Source of the DNA: Planctomycetota bacterium | GTDB lineage: Bacteria; Planctomycetota; Planctomycetia; Isosphaerales; Isosphaeraceae | Length of the DNA: 39,122 nucleotides | Assembly: GCA_021777685.1 (NCBI GenBank) | Contig: JAJYDH010000002.1 | Span: forward strand, 1-39,122 | Direction: 5' to 3' | Shown: in pieces, positions 26,431 to 34,427 of the stretch | Position numbering within the stretch: the stretch's first letter is position 1 | How the letters are laid out: each line of letters opens with the position of its first letter | Notes under the pieces: model-generated | What the model saw: only the letters and a program-made list of their open reading frames with translations | Told to the model about the DNA's origin: nothing | The model's database searches: none | Made by a program: the position numbers and the translations under genes

Positions 26431-26502
26431 GTCCTCGGAGTGTGGCGGATGGCACGCGACCCCGCGAAGGTCGAAGGCCGGGTTCGACTCCCGGCGAGGG
26501 CA
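26431..26502 (+). tRNA. tRNA-Arg(GCG), C33
   Basis: GTCCTCG/CGAGGGC; CGACC CCGCGAA GGTCG; CCGGG TTCGACT CCCGG. Confidence 0.75.
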
Positions 26503-26564
26503 TCGATCGAGGAACGACGACGGGGCCGGGCCCGGCTCCGGCGGATCGCCCCGGAGGGCCGCGA

Positions 26565-27344
26565 TCAGGATCGGGCCGCCTTCCCGAGCAGGAGCCGTCC
26601 GGCCAGACGGTCGTAGACGGCGTCGGGCAGGAGCCGGACCAGGCCGAGCAGGCCGGCCATCCGCCGGGGGAAGTCGACGCGGGTCTTCCGCCGGGCGATC
26701 CCTTGGAGGATGATCCGGGCGGCGGGCTCGACGTCCATCAGGAGCGGCTGGAAGTTCGACTGCCGCTCGGTCATCGGCGTCCGGACGTAACCCGGGTGGA
26801 CGGCGGTGACGGCGATCCCCAGCCGCCTCAGCTCGGGCCGGAGCCCTTCCAGGAGCGCCGACAGCCCGGCCTTGGTCGCGCAGTAGCCCGCCGAGCCGGG
26901 AAGCCCCCGATAGGCGGCCAGGCTGCTGATCCCGACGACGTGCCCGCGACGGGCCCGGATCATGCCGGGCAGGACGGCCTCGATCGCGTGGCCGGCCCCG
27001 ATCAGGTTGACGCGGACCATCCGCTCGAACGCCTCGCCGGAGAATTGACGGGCGGCCGTGCCGATCCCAACCCCCGCGTTGGCCACGAGCAGGTCGACGG
27101 GCCCAAGCTCCCGGGCGATCGACCCGAAGGCCGCGAGCGTCGCCTCGCGGTCCCCCGCGTCGGCGACGGCGACGCAGGCCGTGCCCCCCGAGGCCCGGAT
27201 TGTCCCGGCCACGGCCTCCAGCTCATCCCGCCGACGCGCGGTCAGGCCGACCTTCAGCCCCGCCGAGGCGAGTTGCCGGGCCATCTCCGCCCCGAGGCCG
27301 CTCGATGCGCCCGTCACGACCGCGACTTCCGCCCTGATCCGCAT
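26565..27344 (-). CDS. SDR family oxidoreductase
   Basis: VAVVTGASSGLGAEMARQLASAG; NAGVGIG; ISSLAAYRGLPGSAGYCATKAGLSAL; start moved to MRIRAEVA. Confidence 0.9.
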   Translation of the reverse strand: MRIRAEVAVVTGASSGLGAEMARQLASAGLKVGLTARRRDELEAVAGTIRASGGTACVAVADAGDREATLAAFGSIARELGPVDLLVANAGVGIGTAARQFSGEAFERMVRVNLIGAGHAIEAVLPGMIRARRGHVVGISSLAAYRGLPGSAGYCATKAGLSALLEGLRPELRRLGIAVTAVHPGYVRTPMTERQSNFQPLLMDVEPAARIILQGIARRKTRVDFPRRMAGLLGLVRLLPDAVYDRLAGRLLLGKAARS

Positions 27345-27474
27345 GAAAACCCATCCCGATCCGAGGAATCGCCCGAGTCGACTGATCCCGGGCCATCCGG
27401 GCGGCCGATACCGATCCAAACTGGAATGTCGGCGTCGACAATCATGGCGGGACGGCCACTCCGGGGACAAGTCC

Positions 27475-28311
27475 ATGAGGCGGATCGTCGAGGAGATCGC
27501 GAACCGACGTGCCGGCGCCCGGCGAGGCCGCTCGCTGATGGTCGCCCCGCTCCTCGCGCTGGCGATCGCCGACCGCGCCCCCGGCGGCGAAGGCGACGGG
27601 CCGGAACTGGCCCCGCCCGCCGAGATGCCTCCCATCGTCTCCCGGCCGGCCACGCGATCGGCCGTGCCCCCGACCACGTTGAATGCCACCGGACAGCGGG
27701 CCGTCCTGGCGGTCCCGGGCGGGATGGCCATTCCTGGCCGGCCCTCCTCCCCTCCGGCAACGCCGGCCGAGCCCCTCGACCCGGGCGGCGAGCTGTCGCT
27801 CGACGCCCCGATCGAGATGCGGCCCGCTCCCTCACCATCGCGCGTCCCTTCCTCGACGGCCCCGGGACGCTCGCCCCGGCCGCTGGTCCTCGAATCCACG
27901 CCGATGGGCGACGACCCCCTGCCCGACGAGCCCTCGACGAAACGCCCCTCGACGACCAGGCCCCAGCCCATCCCCGCGCCCGTCCGGCGCCCCCGGCTGT
28001 TCGGCCCCCGTCCGGTCCCGATGAGATCCGCCCCGCCCGCCGCCGCCAGGCCCGGCTCGACCAATCGATCGGACGACGAGAACCTTCGCGACGACCCCGC
28101 CGCCGAGTCCGCCCTCAAGCGCCGGGTCGAGCGGCAGGCCCGCGAGGCGCTCGGCGACCGCGTCCGGTCGGTCGAGGTCCGGGTTGTCGGCAAGGATGTC
28201 GTGATCCTCGCCCGGGGGGTCCGGTTCTACCAGCGGCGAGGGGTCCGCAAGTCGCTCGAAACCCTCCCCTCCCTCTCCGGGCTCCGCTCGGTGATCGAGG
28301 TCGCCGACTGA
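27475..28311 (+). CDS. Pro-rich secreted protein with C-terminal BON-like domain
   Basis: SALKRRVERQAREALGDRVRSVEVRVVGKDVVILARGVRFYQRRGVRKSLETLPSLSGLRSVIEV. Confidence 0.6.
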   Translation: MRRIVEEIANRRAGARRGRSLMVAPLLALAIADRAPGGEGDGPELAPPAEMPPIVSRPATRSAVPPTTLNATGQRAVLAVPGGMAIPGRPSSPPATPAEPLDPGGELSLDAPIEMRPAPSPSRVPSSTAPGRSPRPLVLESTPMGDDPLPDEPSTKRPSTTRPQPIPAPVRRPRLFGPRPVPMRSAPPAAARPGSTNRSDDENLRDDPAAESALKRRVERQAREALGDRVRSVEVRVVGKDVVILARGVRFYQRRGVRKSLETLPSLSGLRSVIEVAD

Positions 28312-28334
28312 AGGCGGTCGAGATGGACGCGATG

Positions 28335-29543
28335 CTATCGGGTCGATTTCCAGACCTCGCGCGACCAGGCGTCGCGGATCCGCACATGCCGCCGCAGCTC
28401 GTCCAGCGGGTAGTGATGCCCCCGCCATCGGACTCCGTCCCTCAGCAGTGTGAGGGCGACCGATCTCACGAGCGAGACCAGCACCGCGACCGCCGCGAAC
28501 GGCAGGATTAACGCGTAATACCAGCCGATCCGGCTGTGACTCGACGCCGCCGCGAGGATGATCGCGACGGCGGCGATCCCGGCGACGCAGGTCGACCGGG
28601 CCCACCAGGGGCCGACGAACAGGCCGACGTAGGGCATTATCCCCACCGTCAGGAGCCCCAGGATGACAACGGCGGTCCGATCGAGCCGGTAGCCGAGCGC
28701 CGCGAAGAAGTTCTTCTCGAGCCCCCGGACCATCCCGCCCAGGCCGACCTGCCAGCGGACCGAGACCGCGTCTCGCCCCATAAGGAATCGCATCCGGTAG
28801 CCGGCGAACTTCATCGCCTGCGCCAGCCTCATGTCGTCGTCGACCGAGAGCCGGAGGTGGTGAAACCCGCCGATCGATCGGAATGCCCCGGCCCGGACCA
28901 GGTTGAAGGCGCCGATGCCGGCGTGGGCCTTGCTCCGGGGGTCGCCCAGCCGGCCGACCGGGGCATTCATCGCGAAAAGCGGACCGAAGATGCTGAGGAA
29001 GGCCCGCTCTCCGACCGACTCGGTGGGGACTTCCGGGGCGACGGTGACGAGGTCGGCCCCCTCGGCCTCCGCGAAGGCGACCGCCTTCCTCAAGGCTCCC
29101 GGGCGCAGGACGACGTCGGCGTCGGTGAACAGGACCCACTCGGCGCGGGTCGCCCCGGCGGCGACGTGGAGCGCGTGCGTCTTGCCGAGCCAGCCGGCCG
29201 GCAGCTCGCGGACGTGGACGACCCGGAGCCGGTCGTCCTCCCGGGCGATCGCGTCCAGGATCGCGCCGGTGGCGTCCGTCGACCGGTCGTCGACGGCGAT
29301 CACTTCCGACCTCGGGTAGCCCTGCGCGAGCATCGACCGGGCGGCGGCCTCCACGCCGCCGGCCTCGTCCCTCGCCGCGAAGGCGACGGCCAGGGTCGGC
29401 CAGCCGCGATCCGGCCGGTCATCCGGGAGGTCCGCCAGGAACAGGACCTTGTCCCGATGGCGGATCAGATGGGCCAGGTGGACCAGCCAGATCAGAGATC
29501 CGAGGACGCCTAGAAATGAGATTGCGAGCATCGCTGTGATCAT
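28335..29543 (-). CDS. Glycosyltransferase family 2 (HpnB-like) membrane protein
   Basis: VAFAARDEAGGVEAAARSMLAQGYPRSEVIAVDDRSTDATGAILD...VLFTDADVVL; C-terminal TM segments. Confidence 0.85.
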   Translation of the reverse strand: MITAMLAISFLGVLGSLIWLVHLAHLIRHRDKVLFLADLPDDRPDRGWPTLAVAFAARDEAGGVEAAARSMLAQGYPRSEVIAVDDRSTDATGAILDAIAREDDRLRVVHVRELPAGWLGKTHALHVAAGATRAEWVLFTDADVVLRPGALRKAVAFAEAEGADLVTVAPEVPTESVGERAFLSIFGPLFAMNAPVGRLGDPRSKAHAGIGAFNLVRAGAFRSIGGFHHLRLSVDDDMRLAQAMKFAGYRMRFLMGRDAVSVRWQVGLGGMVRGLEKNFFAALGYRLDRTAVVILGLLTVGIMPYVGLFVGPWWARSTCVAGIAAVAIILAAASSHSRIGWYYALILPFAAVAVLVSLVRSVALTLLRDGVRWRGHHYPLDELRRHVRIRDAWSREVWKSTR

Positions 29544-29557
29544 GGGGCGACCGGCCC

Positions 29558-30037
29558 TCAACCTACGACCGAGACGGTGATCCTGCGCCGGTGGGGGTCG
29601 GTCCGGTGTTCCCAGAGGTAGACGCCCTGCCAGGTCCCCAGGTCCAGCTCGGAGCCTTCGATGGGGATCGACAGCGACGTGGCGGTGAGGACCGAGCGGA
29701 CGTGCGCGGGCATGTCGTCGGGGCCTTCGGCGGTGTGGCGGAAGGCCGGGTCGCCGTCGGGGACGAGCCGGGCGAAGTACCGTTCGAGGTCCGACCGGAC
29801 GCTCGGGTCGGCGTTCTCGCAGACGATCAGCGAGGCGCTCGTGTGATGGACGAAGACCGAACAGAGCCCCCGCCCGATCCCCGAGTCGCGGACCGCGCGG
29901 GCGACCTGTCCGGTGATCTCCGAGGTCCCTCGCCCCCTGGTGCCGACGGTGAAGCTTTCCTGATGGAACACGCGAGCCTCCTCGAAGTTCGACGACGATC
30001 GGACGGCGCCCCTCGGCCTCCCATCATCGCCGATCAT
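29558..30037 (-). CDS. yjbQ: YjbQ/UPF0047 family protein
   Basis: GLCSVFVHHTSASLIVCENADPSVRSDLERYFARLVP...HTAEGPDDMPAHVRSVLTATSLSIPIEGSELDLGTWQGVYLWEHR. Confidence 0.9.
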   Translation of the reverse strand: MIGDDGRPRGAVRSSSNFEEARVFHQESFTVGTRGRGTSEITGQVARAVRDSGIGRGLCSVFVHHTSASLIVCENADPSVRSDLERYFARLVPDGDPAFRHTAEGPDDMPAHVRSVLTATSLSIPIEGSELDLGTWQGVYLWEHRTDPHRRRITVSVVG

Positions 30038-30101
30038 CGCGGGTCCGGCGAGCCCCGACGGGACGGGGACCCGTGGGCGAGCCGCCCGTCGAGGCGGAAC
30101 C

Positions 30102-30392
30102 TCAGTCCTGCTCGTCTTTTGCGCCCCGGAGGGTCTGTTTGATCGTCCGGAGCAGCCGTCGCGCGCGCCTACGGCCCGATGTCGAGAGATCGGCCTCGGC
30201 GATCAGTCGCTCGATCAGCCGCCGCGACTCGTCGAGCAGCATCTCGAACTCGATGCTGTTGCGACGTTCGAGGAACCAGGCATCGAGCAACTCATCGAAA
30301 TCCGACTCCGGCCGGTTTGCGAGGGTGCCGATCGGGGCCGAGGCCCCATCGTCGGCGGAATTCCAGAGGTCTTCCAGACGATTCTTCGACAT
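30102..30392 (-). CDS. Hypothetical protein (96 aa)
   Basis: MSKNRLEDLWNSADDGASAPIGTLANRPESDFDELLDAWFLERRNSIEFEMLLDESRRLIERLIAE...; start moved to internal ATG. Confidence 0.55.
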   Translation of the reverse strand: MSKNRLEDLWNSADDGASAPIGTLANRPESDFDELLDAWFLERRNSIEFEMLLDESRRLIERLIAEADLSTSGRRRARRLLRTIKQTLRGAKDEQD

Positions 30393-30868
30393 GTCCTGGG
30401 CTCCTTCGCCCTGGGCCGTCCCTGGCCGACCCGATTCTCCGAAGACCCGCTCGTCATCGTCGATCGTCGGGAGGAAGCTTGCACATGGGGATGGAGGAGT
30501 GGCGAGTTTTCTCGCCAGTCTCGGGCACAAGTCGGCGCGATCCCTCTCCATCCTGGAGTCGGATACGGCCGCGACCGTCGCTGAGTGGTGAATTCCGTCA
30601 TCGGGGACGAATGGCCCCGGCGGTCTTCCCTCCGGAGACGACCGAGGTTTCGAGTCCAGGGGGGGGATCGCCCCGAACCCTTCGGTCACAACCACACCCC
30701 GGCCGCGAGAACTCGGGCCGGGACAGGGTCAGTATGGTCCGGTCCGATGTCATTGCCTAGTCATCTCCCCCGAAAAAATCGTCCCGAACCTCCGGACCGG
30801 CCGGTCTGACCGGCCGGTCTGATTGGCCGGTCTGACCTCAAATCGTTGCGATTCCATCAGTTGACGAC

Positions 30869-32161
30869 TCAGGGCTCGAAGTAGACTCGGCCCTGTAATT
30901 TTTCGGGCCGGCCGGGCATCTCCTCGCGGGCACGCGGATCGTCGTGGACGTAGCGGTAGCCCTGGCCGTAACCCGAGCCGGCCATCAGCGAAGTGACGGC
31001 GTTCCGGAGGTGGAGCGGCACCGGCTCGCGGGCGGTCGCGATGGCGTCGGCCAGCGCGGCCTGATAGGCCCGCTTCACGGCGTTCGACTTCGGCGCCCGC
31101 GCCAGGTAGATCGTCGCCTGAGCCAGCGGGTAAAGTGCCTCGGGCAGCCCGATCAGGTGGGCGATCCGGGCCGCCGCATCGGCCTGCTCCATTGCCCGGG
31201 GGTCGGCGAGGCCGATATCTTCAGACGCGAGGATGCAGAGCCGTCGGGCGATAAAAAGCGGGTCGGCGCCCCCTTCGATCAGTCGGGCGAGCCAGTATAA
31301 ACCGGCATCCACGTCCGAATTCCGGACCGATTTGATCAGTGCCGAGGCCAGATTGTAATGCTCCTCGCCTCCCTTGTCGTAGGCGAACCGGGCGCGGCCC
31401 AGCGCCTCCTCGACCGCCGGTTCCTCGATCCGACGGACCCCCTCGGCGTCGGGCGCGGTCGACCGGACGGCCGCCTCGAGCGCGGTCAGGGCGACGCGGG
31501 CGTCGCCCCCGCTCGAGCACGCCAGCCGCCCGAGGATTTCGTCGGCGACATCGGCCCGGAGCGAGCCCAGCCCTCGCGTCGGCTCGTCGAGCGCCCGCCG
31601 GAGGATCGCGGAGACATCGGCCTCGGTCAGCGGGTTCAGCGTCACGACCCGCGACCGGGACAGGAGCGCGGCGTTGACCTCGAACGACGGGTTCTCGGTC
31701 GTCGCGCCGATCAGCGAGACCGCGCCGTCCTCGACGGCGGGCAGAAGCGCGTCCTGCTGGGACTTGTTGAACCGGTGGATCTCGTCGACGAAGAGGATCG
31801 TCTTCAGGCCCTTGCGCCGGGCATCGCGGGCCTCGGCGATCGCCTCGCGCAGCTCCTTGACGCCCGAGAGCACCGCCGAGAGCGGCACGAACCGCGCCCC
31901 GGCCTTCCCCGAGAGCATCCGGGCCAGGGTCGTCTTTCCGGTGCCCGGGCCTCCCCAGAAGATCAGCGAGGGGAACGCCCCGCCGTCCTCGATCAGCCGG
32001 CGGATCATCCGCCCGGGTCCGACCAGGTGCGACTGGCCGACGAACTCGTCCAGGCTCCTCGGCCGCATCCTTTCGGCCAGGGGCGCGTCCAGGTTCTCTG
32101 CCTCCGTTCCGGGCTCGGGGTCGGGGTCGTCGAAGAGGCTCATCGTCTGAGATCTGGCCAT
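30869..32161 (-). CDS. rarA: Replication-associated recombination protein A (AAA+ ATPase)
   Basis: LAERMRPRSLDEFVGQSHLVGPG; FWGGPGTGKTTLARML; LFVDEIHRFNKSQQDALLPAVEDG; SALIKSVRNSDVDAGLYWLARLIEGG. Confidence 0.95.
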   Translation of the reverse strand: MARSQTMSLFDDPDPEPGTEAENLDAPLAERMRPRSLDEFVGQSHLVGPGRMIRRLIEDGGAFPSLIFWGGPGTGKTTLARMLSGKAGARFVPLSAVLSGVKELREAIAEARDARRKGLKTILFVDEIHRFNKSQQDALLPAVEDGAVSLIGATTENPSFEVNAALLSRSRVVTLNPLTEADVSAILRRALDEPTRGLGSLRADVADEILGRLACSSGGDARVALTALEAAVRSTAPDAEGVRRIEEPAVEEALGRARFAYDKGGEEHYNLASALIKSVRNSDVDAGLYWLARLIEGGADPLFIARRLCILASEDIGLADPRAMEQADAAARIAHLIGLPEALYPLAQATIYLARAPKSNAVKRAYQAALADAIATAREPVPLHLRNAVTSLMAGSGYGQGYRYVHDDPRAREEMPGRPEKLQGRVYFEP

Positions 32162-32250
32162 CGCTTCTCCGGACCGGGGTCACCGGACGCCCGGTTCATC
32201 GTAGGAATTCGGATAAGGCCGGCCCCGACCGTCCGGGCGGCCTGGCGACC

Positions 32251-32370
32251 GCGGGGTTATTCAAAGGTCTTTGCTCGAACGGTGGCCCCCCCACCCCAAT
32301 CCTCCCCCGCAAGGGGGGAGGGTTGGGGTGGGGGTCGGAGGATTGCGGCGCGATCTTTGAACAACCCCGC
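32251..32370. mobile_element. MITE-like element, TIR GCGGGGTTATTCAAAGGTC
   Basis: Left GCGGGGTTATTCAAAGGTC vs reverse complement of right GCGGGGTTGTTCAAAGATC (2 mismatches); inner palindrome CCCCACCCCAATCCTCCCCC...GGGGGAGGGTTGGGGTGGGGG. Confidence 0.7.
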
Positions 32371-32463
32371 TCGCGCCCGCCGTCGACTTGAATCGGCCGA
32401 CGGCCGGGCTATGCTGAAGCTCGGCCCGACCCGCCCCCTCCGGCCCCGACCTCAAGGCCCCGG

Positions 32464-33027
32464 ATGCACACGACGCCCGCCAGCCTGCTGGAGCAACTGC
32501 GCCGGCCGGGCGACCAGGGTTCCTGGGCCCGGTTCGTCAGGCTCTACTATCCTCTGATCTACCACTGGGCCCGGCGTTCGGGCGCCTCGCCCGAGGACGC
32601 GGGCGATCTGGTCCAGGAAGTATTGATGATCCTGATCCGGACGATGCCAAGCTTCGAGTACGACCCGTCGAGGAGTTTCCGGGGCTGGCTGCGCACGGTC
32701 ACGCTCAACGCCTGGCGGAAGCGGATGAAATCCCCCTCGTTGCCGACCGATCTCGTCGAGGTCGACGGGATGATCGATCCGAGCATCCCGGCGACGGAGG
32801 AGTTCGAGGAGGCCGAATACCGCCGGCACCTGGTCGTCCGCGCCTTGCGGCTGATGGAGAAGGACTTCCGTCCGACCACCTGGCGGGCCTGCTGGGAGAA
32901 CGTCGCCCAGGGCCACCCGGCCGAGGATGTTGCCCGCGAGCTGGGGATCACGGTCAACTCGGTCTACCTCGCCAAGTCGCGCGTCCTGCGACGACTCCGC
33001 CAGGAACTCGACGGCCTGCTGGATTGA
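32464..33027 (+). CDS. ECF-type RNA polymerase sigma factor
   Basis: SLLEQLRRPGDQGSWARFVRLYYPLIYHWARRSGASPEDAGDLVQEVLMILIR...SFRGWLRTVTLNAWRKR...TVNSVYLAKSRVLRRLRQEL. Confidence 0.9.
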   Translation: MHTTPASLLEQLRRPGDQGSWARFVRLYYPLIYHWARRSGASPEDAGDLVQEVLMILIRTMPSFEYDPSRSFRGWLRTVTLNAWRKRMKSPSLPTDLVEVDGMIDPSIPATEEFEEAEYRRHLVVRALRLMEKDFRPTTWRACWENVAQGHPAEDVARELGITVNSVYLAKSRVLRRLRQELDGLLD

Positions 33028-33197
33028 TCGTGTTCGACCACTTGAACCCGCGCCGGAGGCCCCGACGCCGGACCCGCGCCCGGGTCGCGCCATCGCGGTC
33101 TCGGAATTTTCCCGACAGATCGCCGTCATCTCGGGGATAGTCTCCTCCGGAGCGATGTTCCGATCACGGATTCGAGCCCTTCGAGGAGCCTACAATC

Positions 33198-34031
33198 ATG
33201 TTCAGAATTCAAGGTACAGTGACCAAGGGAGTTCGCCTGGCGATCGCGATCTCGTCGATCATCGCGACCCAGATCGGATCGGCTGACGCGGGGCTGATCC
33301 GCGTGCAGTTCGAGCCAAGCTCGGCGTTCGTGGCCTCGACGATCGCTTTCAGCGGAGTGGAGGCATCGGCGGCGGCGGCCGACCCGGCATTCGGGAGCAG
33401 CGGGAGCAACGCCTGGAACCACCTGACCATCGCACCGGCGCCGACGCCAGCGGTCAGCCCGTCCTTCTCCAACCTCGTTGACACCAACGGGGTCGCCACG
33501 GGGGTCGGCCTCTCCTTCACGGGCACCGTCTATTCCGCCAACGACTTGCCGGTGGACAACAACGGCTCAGACGCGCTGGAGAACGAGTATTTTTTGATCA
33601 ATCCGACCAGTGTCCGGTACGCGATCACCGGGCTGGCCGCGAACACCTTGATGGCCTTTTACCTGTATTCTCCCAACTTCACCCACTACGACTCCTCCAA
33701 TTCGGTCGGGCAACCCGATCGGGGATTCACCCTGACGGCCAACGGTGACACGATCAACGTACCCAGCGGCACCGGCACCGGAAACAACGCGCTGGCGTTC
33801 GTCACGACCGACTCGACGGGCACGATCTCCGGGACGTGGAGCACCGCCGGCAACGAGGGCGACTGGTCCGGGTTCCAGCTCGCGACGGCCACCGTCCCCG
33901 AGCTCTCATCGCTCGTCCTCGCCGCGACCGGCGTGGCGCTCGTCCTGGGCTCCCGCGCCATGGGCCGGAGGCGGGCTGATCTTCGCCGCCCCGACGATCA
34001 CCCTTGGCCCGCTATCGGTGACGCGAGCTGA
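33198..34031 (+). CDS. PEP-CTERM-type exported protein
   Basis: Signal peptide; C-terminal VPELSSLVLAATGVALVLGSRAMGRRR followed by an atypical tail. Confidence 0.7.
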   Translation: MFRIQGTVTKGVRLAIAISSIIATQIGSADAGLIRVQFEPSSAFVASTIAFSGVEASAAAADPAFGSSGSNAWNHLTIAPAPTPAVSPSFSNLVDTNGVATGVGLSFTGTVYSANDLPVDNNGSDALENEYFLINPTSVRYAITGLAANTLMAFYLYSPNFTHYDSSNSVGQPDRGFTLTANGDTINVPSGTGTGNNALAFVTTDSTGTISGTWSTAGNEGDWSGFQLATATVPELSSLVLAATGVALVLGSRAMGRRRADLRRPDDHPWPAIGDAS

Positions 34032-34272
34032 GGGGAATGACTTCGCGGGCGGGGGCCGGATGCTCTACCTGACCGACACCGGGACCATCACCAACCTCTC
34101 GGCGGGCACGCTCCACGTCCGGCCGGGCGGCGGGTCCGGGACGCAGGGGCCGGGCACGGTCGACTTCGGGACGCTGGTCGCGACGGTGCCCGAGCCGTCG
34201 AGCCTGGTCCTGATCGGCGTCGGCCTCGGCGCGGTCGTCGGCCTCGTCAGGTCGGTCGGGCGCCGCCCGTGA
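33974..34272 (+). pseudogene. 5'-truncated second PEP-CTERM gene fragment
   Basis: +1 frame: LIFAAPTITLGPLSVTRAEGNDFAGGGRMLYLTDTGTITNLSAGTLHVRPGGG...VPEPSSLVLIGVGLGAVVGLVRSVGRRP*; no plausible own start. Confidence 0.55.
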
Positions 34273-34427
34273 GCCACGGGGCCGGGCGGGACGCCCGCCC
34301 GTGCCCGTTTCGGGGGCGATTTCCGATCGCGGGCCTGGTAATTTACGGCGGGAGACGCCCGCGATCCGCCCGAGGGATGGCCCTCGGGCGTTCAGCCGGA
34401 GACGGTCGACCGAGGGAGTCCCGTGAG

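Larger units (their letters stand above)
21699..26502 (+). other. tRNA gene array (24 tRNA-like genes, all + strand, two interspersed protein genes)
   Basis: Repeated cloverleafs with GGTTCRANYCC T-arms at short spacing (5 to ~70 nt), interrupted at 22071-24128 and 25506-26002. Confidence 0.85.

Noticed and set aside
21699-26502. CRISPR array interpretation of the repeated GGTTCGANTCC spacing
   Set aside because: The repeats are T-arms of distinct tRNAs with unequal spacing and different flanking stems; no identical repeat-spacer structure.
24836-26503. Other ORFs across the tRNA blocks (24836..25225, 25098..25364, 25729..26214, 25929..26378, 26315..26503)
   Set aside because: Overlap tRNA cloverleafs on either strand and show only T-arm-derived peptides; no independent coding support.
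26565-28193. Full 542-aa ORF for the SDR gene
   Set aside because: SDR homology begins at MRIRAEVAVVTGASSG (start 27344); the upstream part overlaps the BON-like gene on the other strand.
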